Shown: positions 20,669 to 34,914, numbered from the stretch's first letter. The stretch: 64,000 nucleotides of DNA from Rotaria sp. Silwood1 (GCA_905250075.1 CAJNOP010000045.1:1342744-1406743); one strand, 5' to 3'. The notes: generated by a model from the sequence alone, not told the origin. A program made the numbers and translations.

Positions 20669-23600
20669 TTAAATATCAAGTTCAAAACTGTCCATAAAAG
20701 TAACAATCTGTTCAAATAATGCTGCTAATCGATACTGATTATCATGAAAATCATTTGTTATTGCTATTCGTAAACTTGTCTTATATCGATTAATAAATTC
20801 ATTATATAATTTAAATAAAGCATATGTTCTATTAAAGTCATTCGTTCGTCTATTTGATGAGTTCTAAAAAATAAAATTTCGATATCAATAAAACAAAAAA
20901 TATTGTTTCCTTTTTTAATTTTACTTGATTTTCTTGTTCTTTAATCAATATCACATGTTGATCAAGATCATGAATAGATACAGTAGGAAGAGAAGAAACA
21001 GCATCGTAATATCTAAAAAGTATATCAATTAAAAAATTATTCTTTAGATTAAAATTTGTTTTTCAACTAACTTTTCAACAAGTTTTTTATATTTTTGTAC
21101 ATCACGATAAAATAAAAGTTTTGATGATGGTGAATCTTTTGTTAATTGATGAATACCAGCAGCACAACTATCCATAAACATTTGAGCAATAACTGATAAA
21201 GATGCATCAATAACACTTGTTTTTTCAACATCAAATATAAAATCAGGATTTTTAATAATATTAACAAAAAATCTTAATGGTAAACTAATAAAATATTGAA
21301 CAAAAAAAAAAAAATAGAAAAGAATTTTTTCTTTCTTATTTTTTAATTTTCAAACCTGTTACTCTTCCAAGTATGAATAATATTTGAATCAAATATTTGA
21401 TAATATTCAGCTTGTTCATCAAGAAAATCAAATAAATATTTAATTGGTAATGGTAAATCAACAAGACAAAAAATTGTATCAAAAAAATTATCAATATATT
21501 GTTGTAATGAACCTTTTGTTGCTAATAAACGTGTCAGATAAACTTCTGAAACAAGTTTATTTGTCATTAATGTTCGATCATCATCTTCACGATCAGTTGA
21601 TTTAACCTAAACGAATTGAAATTTTATTTATACAAAAGTAAAAAAAAAAATAAAATAACAAATATGAATTACTAAATGATAAAAACGTGTATTTTGTTCT
21701 GATCGAGAATTAGAAAATGATTGTTCTAATTGATTTGTATTTGTTAATCGATGATCTTTTCGTAAATTTATTAAATCTATTGTTGAATTCAATAATATTT
21801 GATTTTCTATTTTTACATAAAATTTTTTATTTTAAATATATGCAAAATATTCCTAAAATTATGATCACTTCATAAATACAGATAACTTCAATATTGATCA
21901 AACTTAATCAAAAATATCTTCTCTATTTCAAGTACGAGACTAGTAAGTTTTGATTCGTAAAAAGCAAGTATGTATTAAGTGATCATGATTTTTGAGATAT
22001 TCTGTATATATTTATATATAAATTTTATTACCATGTCCTTGAAGTAATTGCCATTTATGATCATCATCAGTTTTTTGTGTATAACATATATTCTTAGTTG
22101 TATAACAGCTTGTTAATCCACCAGAATTTGTTTGAGAACTTATTAATGATGAAAATGATGATGTATTTGTACGATTCATACCAGGTTTTAAATTAAGAAA
22201 TAATCGAGCACCATCATGAACCTATAATATCGTTTTATTTATTTTATTGTTGTTTTTATTAATATGATTATTATACTTTATAAGTTGCTAATGTTTGTAC
22301 TTGTACAAAACCATTTGTATCAGGATTATCAACTTTTTCATCATCACGAAGTAATTTCATATGTGAACCAATTCTCCATTCTATAGAAAAGTATGCCTTT
22401 AGAAATCGTTAAATTCTATGCAATTTTATTCTATAATATTATTAACATAAAATGTAAAAAAGAGAAAATCAAAATCTTGAAAAGATGGTTAATATCTAGA
22501 AGTTTTTTGATAGCATCTTCTATTGATAATTTTCTGCAATGGAGAAAAAAAAAACTGAAGATTTAAATCAATACATACCCAAATCAAAATCTTCAATTGA
22601 TGGACGTTTGGAAAAAGGAATATTTTTATAAAAATGATCGACTATTTTTTCTTTCACCTGGGTTATTGAATCACAACTAAGAACTTTTATTGGCACCGGT
22701 GTTGAAATAAGATGAGATTTATCATCTTCTACTTGAATCACATAAACAATCTGATAACAAGAAGAAAAAAAAGTAAAATCATAGTTGTTTTATTTTTCGT
22801 CATATATATTTTTTACCATTGATTGATAATCTATATGTTGTCGAAGAAGTTTATCTTCACTTAATGAATATCTTGATTCATTTGTAAAATAATCAATAGG
22901 ACCTTTATGAATCTGTTGTTTAATTGATTGAAATAATATATACAAAGGAGAACCAATACGTTCCTTTTAATTATAGAAATATACAATAAAATTAAAAAAA
23001 ATTATGATTTGATTTTAAATCTTGTTTTTTTTTACTTTAATATAACCAAATAGAAGAAAAGCAAACCAATTTGAAAGTATCTTTTCAGCTACAGATGCAT
23101 TACTTCTTAATAATATTTTACTATTATTTCGATCTTGTTGTAATGATTTTTCAATTAATTCTTTTAATAATATTTTTAATATTCTAAATAAAATATTAAT
23201 AATGAAATATGAAAACAACAAAAAACAAAATATTATTTTTCAAAACATACTCAGTCAAATATTCAATATTATCTTGAAGAAGAATACTGATGAGAGATGC
23301 AAATTGCATACGATCTTGTAAACGAAAATTAATTTTATCTGCTTCTAATGTACGAATCATAAGAAGAAGAAAATGATGATTATATAATAATTGAGATAAA
23401 TGTTGAAGACCTTGTCGAACATTATTTCGTCTATTAGCTTCTAACTACAAAAAAAATACATATGAATATAGTTGATTTTAAAATACATTATGAAATATAT
23501 TATTTAATTAAATACATATTTTAGTTAATTTCTAAATTTATTCTTACCGGTATTTCAATATTATGAAGCATCATATATTTTTCTTCATCAGTAGCATTTG

Positions 23601-26600
23601 GAAATAAAATTTTCATACAATATATACGATAATCATGATATGGTACACCGGAATGTGATAAATCATTTGTAATTTCTCCTATATCTGTTTGAAGTTCAGC
23701 AAATGCTATAATAATACATAGAAATATTATTTTTTATTTTTTGTATTAAAAAAAAGGGTAGAAAATAACCTTCTTTGCATTCCCGAGCAACACGCATTTC
23801 AAGTGTATCAATTTGATTTTGTAAACGATTAAGTTGTCGAGTACGTTTTGTATTTATACGACGAAAAATAATTGATACAATTATAATAAACATTGTTAAA
23901 AGAAATCCACAAATACTTGCAATTATATAATATAATACTAATGATCGTTTTTCAATATTTGATGTATATATTAATGTACCTAGTATATAAACTCGACGAC
24001 CAAGTGTAACCTATTAAATTTCAATATATTTATTCATGAAATTTTATTTATTTATTTTTGTTTTTGTCAATACTTACACGAACAATAGCTTGTTCATTAT
24101 ATTTTGTATTAATATCAAGTAAAATTCGTTTTTTTCTAATTAATTTTTCAATAGTACGATTTGTTGGTTGACAAACAATTTGTTGATCTGATATTGATGT
24201 TATATTACATGGATATGAACCAATAGTTATAATATAATCATTTATTGTTGCAACATCAAGTAAATTTAAACCTTCTATTGTTAAATAATCATAACGATAT
24301 TGTATACGTTTTCCATCATTATTAAATGGATATATAATTGGATCAGGACAAAGTAAAAATGTTTCATAATATGTTGATGTATTACGAACATATTCAACAT
24401 CATCCATAAAAAAACCAAATTTAAATTCAAAACAATGATTTTTATCATGTGATCGAGCATGTAAAATATGAGTTATTGGTGATGATGATATTATTATTGT
24501 TGTTGAAGTAATAGTTGTCGTAATAAAAGATGATGTTGTACTTTTAAGCATTATTTCATTTTCTATCCATTTTAATGATGGACCATAGCAAAGCATACTT
24601 TCTGGAGTTTTAACTGAACAATTCTAAAATTTGTTGTTTTTATTTTATTTAAAAATCAAAGTCAAGAGAGAAAGAGAAAGATGAATAATGAACAAACCTC
24701 AACAAGTACTTGACTATTATTATATTCAATAAAGAATTGTGGTGTTTGAATTGAATTAAAATTAGTACCATAAACAAGAAATGGTAAACCACCACTTTGA
24801 ATACCCAAATATCGACTTAAATTATGAACACGTGGATCCTATTATTTCAAAAGAAATAATCAATAAAAATTTTCACAATACAATTAGAACTCAATAAAGA
24901 AAAATTGTAAGAGTATATCATATCATAAATCAAAATTTTAGATGCAGAGTTAGTGTTTCTTTGAAATTATCCGAACTGTCAGGGATAGAGAGATATGTAA
25001 CATAGGCGAACCTTTTTTTCATGCACTTGACCTGTGCAGACCTCAAGTTTTGTCCATAGCGCATGACTTTCTTGCTCAAGACAAACGCTTGAGTGTTGCA
25101 TGAAAATACACCTACGAATTTTTATTAAAAGTTGAGTTATTTTGAACGTAAAATTGCAAAAAAAATATAAAAAATTCTTGAATAACAGAAACGCTTGCAT
25201 AAGAATTCAAGCGCATGTGCAAGAATATCAAGCGATAGAACAAGAAGTTCAAGAGCTTGGGCTCGCCGAAAGGTCTCAAGTAGACTTCTACAAAATGGTC
25301 ACGGTCTCTCGTGATCGTGACTAGTCTCGAAAAAACTCCGTGACCATGAACGTGACCGTGAGGTGATGTGACTGAAAAATCATGGTCACGCAGAAGTCTA
25401 GTCTCAAGTCTTGCCTCAAGATTTGTCCATACCGCATGACTTTCTTGATCAAGATTCTCAAGTATCTCCTGCATAGACAAAAAGAAGTTCGTCTAGGGTA
25501 GGACCAAGTTTTTGTTTTTTACTTATGTCATAAACGGATAGCACGTTGTTATACTCTTTAATTTCCATGAATACTTACTTCTGTATATGAATAAGTAATA
25601 TTTGAATAAGTTTCAGTAAAATTATCAATTAAAATTGTTATTGTACCAATCCATAATGCTTGTCGTTTAACAAATCTTTGCTGTCGATTATTATTATGTT
25701 CATTTATAATTGTTAATTTAGATGTTCGACATTGAATAATTTCTTCTTCATTTTCATTCGGTAATTCTAATTGAGATATCCATGGAATCATTAATGAATT
25801 ATTTTCATCATCTGATATGGTACTACTAGTAGACATTTCTTCATTTTCAATAATCAAACATGGTTGATGACCAACAAATATATTTATTTTACTTCCTATT
25901 GTTAAATGTTTTCCTTTTATTGAAAGTAAAGTACCACCAGATCGAGGTCCTAAATTTGGATAAATATCATTAATAATTGGTTTCTACAAAAAAAAATAAA
26001 ATAAACGAATTCAAAATAAAAATTTATTTTCATATAAAATTTTAATAAAACAAAAATCTATACTAACCACAATATGAAAAATAGGTCGATCTTTACTAAC
26101 AACTGAATGAACAGTAACTTTAATTGTATACACTCCAATTGGTAAAGATGGTAATTGACATATAAATGATTGAGCAACAATATAGGATTCAATTTGAATA
26201 TGACATTGATATTCCGTTCGATTAGAATTTATAAGAACAACCGATATATCATGCGGTTGTTTACCTAAACTTGAACCATAGATTTGTATTGGTGTACGAC
26301 CATATTGTGGACCTATGATAGGATAGATTTGTCTAAGACGTGGATCAAGACATACACCCATTGATGAACTTATTATATGATTTGGTTTACATATTGTTGA
26401 ATTTATTTCATGATGACATGATTTATCTGTTTCACACCATATACAATGATAATTATCATGAAGTAATATACATGAACCACAAGAATCAGCTAGATATTTA
26501 CATTTATATATGTTGACTATATAAAAATAAATTTCCAAAAAAATTATTTAATAGTAATATATTACCTGTAAAATTTGTTAGAGCTTCTAATTTTTTATAT

Positions 26601-29600
26601 GTACATTCATTTTCACATTCTTTCCATTCAATTTCAAATGATAAATTTTGTTGACCAACATCATTTTCATAAGAAATCTAAACAAAAAAAAAAAATATCG
26701 TTTTCAAAACTTATTTAAATAATTTTATATTCAATTCTTACTTGAAATAAATCACAAATAAGAGAATCATTATTAATTTTTCCAATACTTGTAATTATAC
26801 TTGAATTTATAAATGTTAATATACAACGAAAATATTTTTGAATATTATATTTTAATTCAATTATTTGAATAATAACTCGATTTTTTTCACCAAGAATAAA
26901 TGAATCACCATCAGAAATAAATATTTCTTTTGTCGATACATTATAACGTGGACATTGATGAATTAAAGAATTATTTATTATGATTGTATTTTTCTCAGTA
27001 ATTAAATCACTATCAAAACATGTTGCTGTTAATAATTGCCATGTACAATCAAATGAATTATTCATACATGATGTACATCTGAAATTAAATTTTTTTGCTA
27101 AAAATTTCTATGAATCAAAAAAAAAGAAGAACACCTACGTTAAATATGATGAACAATCATAGAATGTAGCATTTTTTTCTGTAAGAATAATATTATTATA
27201 AAATAGACGTATAATAATTGAATCTAAATCATCAAAAAAAAAAATAAAATCATTAGAAAGAAAAAAATTAATTATAATACCATGATTAATATTTATCAAT
27301 GTTTCAGATGGTGGTGAATAACATATAATATAATTTTCATATTTAATTGCATTTGATATATAAATAGGTTTATCATTATTATTATTATTATTACTATCAT
27401 CTGTGTCAGTTAAAAGTGAAGTAAAACCAAATGAACAAAAATATTTTGAAGTAGAATCATCAGGTACATTATCAACATGTAAATGTAACTAAAATATTCA
27501 AAAATATAATAAAAAAAAAAATGTTCTTTTTACTTTGCTAGATTTTGCTTTTGATATAAAAGGTGGTCTCATTTCGATAATACTTGGACAATTTTCATGT
27601 ATTTGTAACCAACGAAAACGTCGTTTATCATTTGTTTCATTTCGACGTACAGTACAACTATAGAAGAAGAAGATTAAAATTTTATTATTGAATAAGAAAA
27701 CTACTTACCGATTGAGTGTTGTACCCCAACCACAATATGGATTTTGTGATGAAAGACATGAAAAACATGTTTTATAACGATCACAATCATGAAGATCCAC
27801 TTGAAAGAGCTATAAAAATAATTTTTCAAATGTAAATAAAACAAATAAATAAATTAAAAAAACTATTTGATACTACAGAAGAATATTAATAGAGAACGAT
27901 ACTCAATTACTCACACAATTACCCGAGTTTTAGTTGCTCCATAAAGAAAACGACTATTTTTATCTAATATCATATCACGAAGAATAGATTCACCAAAATG
28001 AACAAATAATTCTTCAAATTGAAAAGCTTTCTTTGTTGTTGGTTGAACACTAATCTAAAAAGAAAATATTAAAAACAAAAGTTTTTTTTTTTTGCAGATA
28101 TTTTCTTCTCTTTTAAGTTTATCTCATGAGCACATTCATAAAGAATTACAAGACTACAAAAATCTTAAGCATAATTAAAAAATAGTTATAATATGCTTCC
28201 TTTCATAAATCGAGATTTAAAGCATAAAAAAATACCTTTTTAATTTTACCATCTGCTGTACCAGCTAAAATAACAATATAATCATTAACTAGAGTTGCTT
28301 CTAATGATGTTAATTGATCAGATGAAAAACTAATTATCGGTTGTGAAATAATATTCGATGATCCTTCATAAATCATTAAATAGCTTGCATCACGTATTGT
28401 TGAACATCGAGCTAAATTTCCATATGGTGCTGGATATTGTGGCTAAATAAGAATAGTAATAGTATGTTGTTTTTTTTTTATGTTATTGATTTTATTAAAT
28501 AAATTTAATCTTACAATAACTGATTCACCATGTAACCAAGCCATACCAAGTGAAACATTTCCTTTTGATAAATCAAGTATATTATCAATAAATGCATTTC
28601 TTATTTGATCAAGTTCATATAAACATATTGCTGAATGACTATTTTGTGATGGTTCAAGACTATTTAATGTTTTAGATTTTGATGCTATTGTTAATATATA
28701 TTGTTTATTATTTTTCAATTTAATTAATTTAACTTTTTGTATAAGTGTATATTCATTTCCACAATTTATTTGTAATTCAACATAATGTCGAAATGATATT
28801 TGTCCTTCACATAAACGTATAATTTTACTAACATATTGTTGATTAGTAAATAAATATATAGATGAATTATTTTCATCATATATAATATCTTGAAATAGTC
28901 GAAATTTATCTGATGATTCATGTTCAAAAAAATCTGTATATATTGAACGTACAACAGATAATTGTTCTGAACAATAATCATTAATATTTAAAAATGGACT
29001 TTGTTCATGAATAAAATTAAATAAAGATGATGTCTTAGTTTTATTCGTTATATGATCATCAGAAACCATAGGATTAGTAGATGATATTCGAGAAATTTCT
29101 ATAATTGATGTTAAATTCGATTTATTGTTATTTAAAGATGACCTTGTTTTATTTGTAGAATTCTCAATATGAACATTTTGTTGTTTCATAATCGAATCTT
29201 TAACAACAGTAATGTTACGTTGTTTAATCGTTGTAATCATAGATTTGTTTACATAGTTCTGTAATTTTTTTTTGCCATCATCATAGACAAAAGCTCGTAA
29301 GGCAATTGTACGTCGTTGTGCTTGTTCAAGACATTGAACATAAAAACGATCGGTTAGATCATCAGATTTTTCTTTTTGATTGGATACGATAAAATTTTTT
29401 CTCAATGTTGATGTTAAAAATAAATAAGTTGGTGTATTATTACATTTATTAAATTTAAAATGAAATGGAAATATATGATTTGGTATTGTTGAATCAGTAT
29501 TAAATAAAAATTTTTGTGTATGAATTTTTTCATTAGTTGATATTTGTTGATAATAAATTTTTGATAAATTTAATGCATTACGAATAATACATGAACCTGT

Positions 29601-30065
29601 TTGTAATGACCAACAATCAATTAAATATGGTTTATTTTCGATTTTATTTTTTGTTTCAAGATAAAGTATTAAATTATAATTATTTTGATCAATAGAATTT
29701 TGTAAATTTAATGATTGACTTAATTTTGAACGACGATATCTTTCTGTTGTTATATCATCACTTTCATTATTATTATTATTATTTGTTAAATTAGTTAAAC
29801 ATTGACAAGGATTTATTTTACATATATCATAATCATTTAAATAAGAATTTTGTATAGATATATTTTGTAAAAGTGTTAAATTATCATCATAAATTGATAT
29901 CGAATCAATTGTAGCAACATAAAGCCATTTTAAAGAAGAATAATAAGTTAAATGATTAATATTATTTGATAGAGAAAGATGACGAATGTGAGACGTTTGA
30001 TTGATATTTATTTGATAGAATAGAATCCATAAGAATGTCACATATTGTCGATGAAAAATCAACAT
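20669..30065 (-). CDS. PLXN: Plexin (semaphorin receptor with GAP domain)
   Basis: Plexins are single-pass receptors for semaphorins that control cell guidance; their cytoplasmic part is a GAP for Rap-type GTPases. Start at 30065 gives a signal peptide ([19 protein letters not shown]). In order: a sema domain across the first exons with Asn-rich insertions (30065 to about 27900), PSI modules ([17 protein letters not shown] at about 27720-27830, then about 27060 and 26400-26540), IPT/TIG domains ([20 protein letters not shown] near 26300; about 25920; about 24800), a TM helix at about 23870-23935, and a juxtamembrane helix with [17 protein letters not shown], a plexin hallmark. The split GAP domain follows, including [17 protein letters not shown] near 23080 and a RhoGTPase-binding insert at about 22560-22800. 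The end is MDSFELDI. About 25 exons have introns mostly 50-70 bp. The GAP Arg-Arg pair (RRTE in vertebrates) is Arg-Ser here. Confidence 0.95.
25020..25460. repeat. Repeat insertion in a plexin intron
   Basis: This intron (about 24840-25558) is ten times longer than its neighbours. It contains a direct repeat of about 45 bp: TTTTGTCCATAGCGCATGAC near 25050 and ATTTGTCCATACCGCATGAC near 25421, both followed by TTTCTTG.TCAAGA. It also holds an inverted pair around TAGACTTCT(A/G) and GGTCACG (25275-25320 against 25380-25405). It looks like a small foldback or LTR-less element, class unknown. Confidence 0.55.
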
Positions 30066-32854
30066 TATCTAATGAACACATTCAGATACAAATCTGAAAG
30101 AGAAGAAAAAAAAAAAGAAATCTATTAACTGATAAGTAATCATGAATGAATATCATTCAAGACTACTGTTTTTTGTTGCTGTGTCATTGTGAACAAATGA
30201 TGATTGTGCAAGTATGCTCGTACATATGCAAATTGTTCATCGGTCAGCTCAAGGAATGATTGAATAAACATACTGAAACTTCGTTCTTCTCTTTTTTTTT
30301 TGTACTCCACCCACTTGTCAAAGTATACTACCGTCACAAAACGTATTTTTTTTCATTCACAGACATACAAGCACGTACAAAGCGATTCGAAATTTCCATG
30401 TGATGATGCAATCGTTCAAAAGAAAAAGAGAAGGATCTAACAAAAAAAAAATACTCTCATTAGGAAGTGCTGCTTGTGTTTGTCGTCACTACTGTTGTTC
30501 TCTCTCTCTCTATTTCTACAACATAATCGATTACCTGTCTTGAAAGCTCAACGTACATATATATATATAGATATATGCACACAAGTCATAGATAAAACGA
30601 GACGGCAAAGAGAAAGAAAAAATTACTCACTATCTCCTTCTTTGCTTACACAATAAATGAGAGAAGAACTAGAGCAGAGACAGACCGTTTCCGATATCTG
30701 TATATAGAATAAGACAAGAGAGATGAAGAAAATGATTAAACCATACATTTTCTGTAATATCGGACAGTGATCAGTTAGGTTAATTTGCCCTTTCCTTCTC
30801 ATAATTCAGTAGAACGTCAGTCATCCAATGTCGGCTCGGTCATCATACATGCATACATATATTACAGGCGATATTTCGATTAGTTGGGACAAGTTTAGTT
30901 TTGACAGACACACAGCAGTCAGCCGTTGCGCTTGTAGTAGAAGTAAGAACGTAGAAGGAGAGAAATGAGTGAATAAGTGAAAGAAAGAACAAACATATCA
31001 ACGCGAACGTGTTTGTGTTTGTATGTATATATATATATATTGCACGAGTCGGTGCTTCTATACTAATTGGAATGTCAAAAAATGGAACAAGATGATGGTT
31101 GATTTCTCTTTTTCCCTATCCCAAGAGATCAAGAAATGTAAATATAGATAGAGAGAGCTGTTCAATCTAACATACCAATATATATATTATATAAATATCA
31201 AGACAAAATAAGGCATTTAGTTCTTGTCGATGTAATATAATCATTATTAGTTTTCTCTCTCTGTCTCTCTTTTGCTCCCTCTAGAGAGAAACTAGATGAT
31301 GGTTTAAATAAAAAATTATGAATATATATATCTGACTGCCTATCCAACCGTTGTTTTCTTATCGGATCAAAAGAGTCCAAATGTTGAACTACTATTTTCA
31401 TTCTTTACTTTTGTTGTTATTTTTAGTTCTATTATGTGCCATGATGTTGAACATTGGTCACTTTTTCACTAAGTCAAGAGCATCAAGACAAGCAAAAAAA
31501 AACCATACAGACATACGGCTAGTTCATTTATTCGACAGCCGTTAAAGAGAGATTGAGTTTGTATGCATGCCATTGTTGAGCTTCATTCTGTCCGAATGCT
31601 TGAGCGTCCGTCTACATCTGTATATATTATAAGAAGGACATCAAATATTATTGTTGTATTCGTTCAAGCTGATAAGTAGTTCTCCTTTCTTTTTCTCATA
31701 TTAATCGACTAAAAAGAAGAATAAGTAAATATTTCGAAGAATCAAATCAGAAGCTTCGTTTTGTTTTCAATCGATAATCAACAACAAGAATTTTGGAATT
31801 TAATACTCAACAAAACTATATTGGATATTTAACGATGTAAACAAAACAAAGTTTTTCTCTTTTTTTTCGCTTTAAATTTGATCTTTTTTTTTTCTCTCTC
31901 TTTTGTCTCTTTTTACTTTTCTTTTTCTTTATTCTATACTCTTAACTAATAGACAGACACAATGTCAGCAAGTTCCGATTATCAGGCTGATAAAAGCAAG
32001 ATACAGATAGGAATAGAGAATGAAACTACTCATTGATAATTTCTTCTTCTAAGCAACAAAAAAAAAAAAGATGTGAATAGAAACTTTAAAGTAATACCAT
32101 TAACTTGTCTTATCTCAAGTTCTTGTGAAGAAAAAAAAATGAGATGCCAAAGCTAAAGCTCAAATTGTGTTAATAAACATAGACAAAATAAATAACAAAT
32201 AATTTGTAATATTTGAGCAAGCAACACTCTTAAGTGATTGGAAAATCAATGACACATCACCATTCTAACTAATGAACCTTAACTGTGAATATTTTCGAGA
32301 GAAAATGAAACAAATATTAAAAAAAAAATGTATACAAAATGCGATTTAAGAATGTTGTTGATCCATGTCACTAAGTTTATCTTTACAAATATAAACAATA
32401 ATCATAATAAGACGAAAAAGGAAAATATCTTCAGGCATTATCTATTTTCTCCGATGAAATAGATTGAATCATCATCAGTCAACAAATCACCTCTTGTCAT
32501 CATTCATCATCATAGATTATAGAAGAAAAAGTGTGAATAGAATTTTGTTTTTCTTTTTTCTTCGATTATATCTAAGCGGAATAATCTTGACTAATGAACA
32601 TCATTTGACAACAAATCACCTTACAATGTATAGTTTGTCATCAGAGGAAGAGAACGAGAGAAATTTTGGAATGTTCAACACGAAAAAAAAACAAAAAATT
32701 AGATACACATATATACGATGTTTGTCACAATCTCACAGCTTGTCATTGATTATGTAATCTCAGCACTTCGTCATTTTCATAAATTTATTCAGATAAATAG
32801 AACGAATATTTCATAAAAATTTCATTCAAAAAATAAAATTCTATTTTTGATTCT
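30066..32854. promoter_or_regulatory. Shared upstream region between plexin and ephrin
   Basis: 2.8 kb lie between divergently transcribed plexin and ephrin. It holds pyrimidine tracts (TCTCTC near 30498 and 31256-31280), TATATA runs (30555, 31025) and poly-A/T tracts. Frames of 60-97 codons here show no family resemblance. It must contain both promoters, but no specific site can be named. Confidence 0.35.
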
Positions 32855-33547
32855 ATGTCGTATTTAAAATATATTTATTTATTATTAAGTTTAATATCGT
32901 TGTCTTCATGTCAAAATCGACGAAGACAAAATTATCAAATTGAATGGAATTCTTCAAATTCATTTTTTCAATCTAATACAACATTTATACTTAATGTACG
33001 TCTTGGTGATACAATTGATTTTCTTTGTCCATATTATAATCAATCTTTATCTGTTGAATATAATACATTATATTTAGTATCAAAAATTGATTATCATTTA
33101 TGTCTTACAGAAAACTATCAACCACTTATACAATGTGATCAACCATATAATTCAAAACGTTTAATATATACATTATCAATATCAAAATATTTACCATATC
33201 CAAATATGCCAGAATTTCTTGATAATCATTCTTATTATTTTATTTCAACATCAAATGGACAAAAAACAGGAATTAATCAAAAATTTGACGGTTTATGTCG
33301 TACAAAAAATTTTCGACTTATTCTTGATGTACAAAAATATTATCGACGTTATTCAATAAATCATAGTAATAATAATAATAATCAATATCGTATGAAAATA
33401 CAAAAACAATTATCTAATGAAACTAATGAACAATATGAACAATGGATTTCTTCCTGTAGTAGTAGTAGTAGGAATAGAAGATTATCTTCCTCATTTGCTT
33501 TTTTATTGTTGTATAGTCTATTGTATCTGTATTTGTCTTTGCTATGA
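32855..33547 (+). CDS. EFN: Ephrin, probably GPI-anchored (ephrin-A type), single exon
   Basis: Ephrins are membrane-tethered ligands of Eph receptor tyrosine kinases in contact-dependent guidance. The 230-residue product has a signal peptide (residues 1-20), then the receptor-binding domain: IEWNSSNSFF near the N-terminus, VRLGDTIDFLCPYY, NTLYLVSKIDYHLC, LIQCDQPYN, NHSYYFIST and CRTKNFRLILDV. Four cysteines (58, 83, 94, 148) match the two conserved ephrin disulfides. A Ser-rich segment (CSSSSRNRRLSSS) is followed by a hydrophobic tail ending at the stop, a typical GPI-attachment signal. There is no cytoplasmic tail, which excludes ephrin-B. The coding sequence is uninterrupted, unlike vertebrate ephrins with about five exons. 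It lies 34 bp from the convergent gene at 33582 and head-to-head with plexin. Confidence 0.88.
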   Translation: MSYLKYIYLLLSLISLSSCQNRRRQNYQIEWNSSNSFFQSNTTFILNVRLGDTIDFLCPYYNQSLSVEYNTLYLVSKIDYHLCLTENYQPLIQCDQPYNSKRLIYTLSISKYLPYPNMPEFLDNHSYYFISTSNGQKTGINQKFDGLCRTKNFRLILDVQKYYRRYSINHSNNNNNQYRMKIQKQLSNETNEQYEQWISSCSSSSRNRRLSSSFAFLLLYSLLYLYLSLL

Positions 33548-33581
33548 ATGAATGTTGTATTCCGTTGATAGAATTAATTAT

Positions 33582-34914
33582 TTAAATATGTCTTTCTCGT
33601 CTATATTTTTCACGTTTCCATGCTTCCAAAATAAATTCATTCATTAAAATTGATTGAATATCATTTAATTCAATTTGAAGACCTGTAAGCTCCTTAAAGT
33701 ACAATAATAATTAAAAAAAACAAGTTATTATCAGTGACGGTCACCGGTCAATAGAGGATTCCTTAGCGGTTGGTATAGATTTATTTAAAAAAATTGATCA
33801 TACTAGACATGCTGTCTATTTGTAAATCAAACCCGTTTTTATTTATTTTATATCTACTCGTTTTGATATCTTTTTCATCATTGTTAGACACATCACAATG
33901 TTCATACGGTAATGTGACATATCTAATCATTATAATTTATCATATATTTATATTCATTTCGTATTATTTATGCCATATCTTTCTCCGAGACGTAAGACAT
34001 AACAGAGTAAATCTCTTGAGAGTAGTAGAATAGATATATGGTTAATTCATAATTTTTATGTTTGATGAACATTTATTCAGTGTATAAAGCTAATATAGAA
34101 TTTGTAGTCCTATGAGATGATCTGTCCATTGATGGATATCAAAAGAGAGAAAACTTATGAAAATATATAATGAAGAAAAAGCTGTTAGCCCAATTCCTAT
34201 GAAATTAAAATGTTAAACACGATAGAGTTACTTTAATTATTGTGGCCAAGCTCATCATCTATATCACAAACCATGACAAGACTAAAACCAGCATACTGAA
34301 AAATCCACTAGATCTTTGCAGACATATTGACATGCCTGTTACAAATCTGTCAGTAGATTAAAAGAAGATCGACATGCTTGCTGTACTCTTTGTGACAAGC
34401 TGATGTAGAATGGATTCATATTTTCGCTACACACTTCAACACTCATTAACAATCATGTTTCACAAAAATACAATAATAGCGAAAGACAAACTTTACGTAA
34501 TTTCTCTAATGATTCAGAGATAGATATAACTAATGAAGGCTCTGTTTAATAATAAGCTACTCACTTTAAAATCTTTTAATCGTTTAGCATGTTCTTCAGT
34601 TAATTCATTCTTATTTTCAGTAAATAGTTCATAATAAATAATAGTACTTAAAACAATGAATACAAGAATTAAAAAAGAAATTAATACTCCTGAAAAATTA
34701 GATAGGAAATTTGAAGTTTATTATTTTTTTCAAATTTCTTATGAGTACCCATAAACATCCAAAATTGTAATGTAGAAAGATCTTGATCATCAAAATATTC
34801 GATGGATGTTGATCGGGTTAACTGATTTATACGAGATGAACCATAAGATGAATTGAACATACGAAATGATGAAGATTTAAGATATACTGAAACATAATTT
34901 TGCGCTGTTACCAA
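33582..34914 (-). CDS. Small single-pass membrane protein, unknown family
   Basis: Three exons join in frame: 34749-34914, 34565-34689 and 33582-33692, giving about 133 residues. Splice sites are clean (donors GGTACTC and AAAGTGAGTAG; acceptors TTTTTCAG and CTTTAAG). The N-terminal half is Ser-rich. One transmembrane helix (GVLISFLILVFIVLSTIIYY) is followed by a charged, coiled-coil-like tail (ENKNELTEEHAKRLKDFK, then ELTGLQIELNDIQSIL) and a basic end (KREKYRRERHI). The start is uncertain: a TTTCAG just inside the proposed first exon could be an acceptor with an earlier exon upstream. The 872-bp second intron contains only a short plus-strand frame with a hydrophobic start (33794-34033). I do not recognise the family. 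Confidence 0.6.

Noticed and set aside
32464-32757. 97-codon plus frame upstream of ephrin
   Set aside because: No family resemblance, no splice to the ephrin signal peptide exon, and compositional features of AT-rich noncoding DNA.
33794-34033. Secreted-peptide-like frame in the intron of the small membrane protein gene
   Set aside because: It has a hydrophobic start and a possible donor (CATACGGTAATG), but no downstream exon in a matching frame could be found; a Cys-rich stretch near 34340-34400 is blocked by an in-frame stop.
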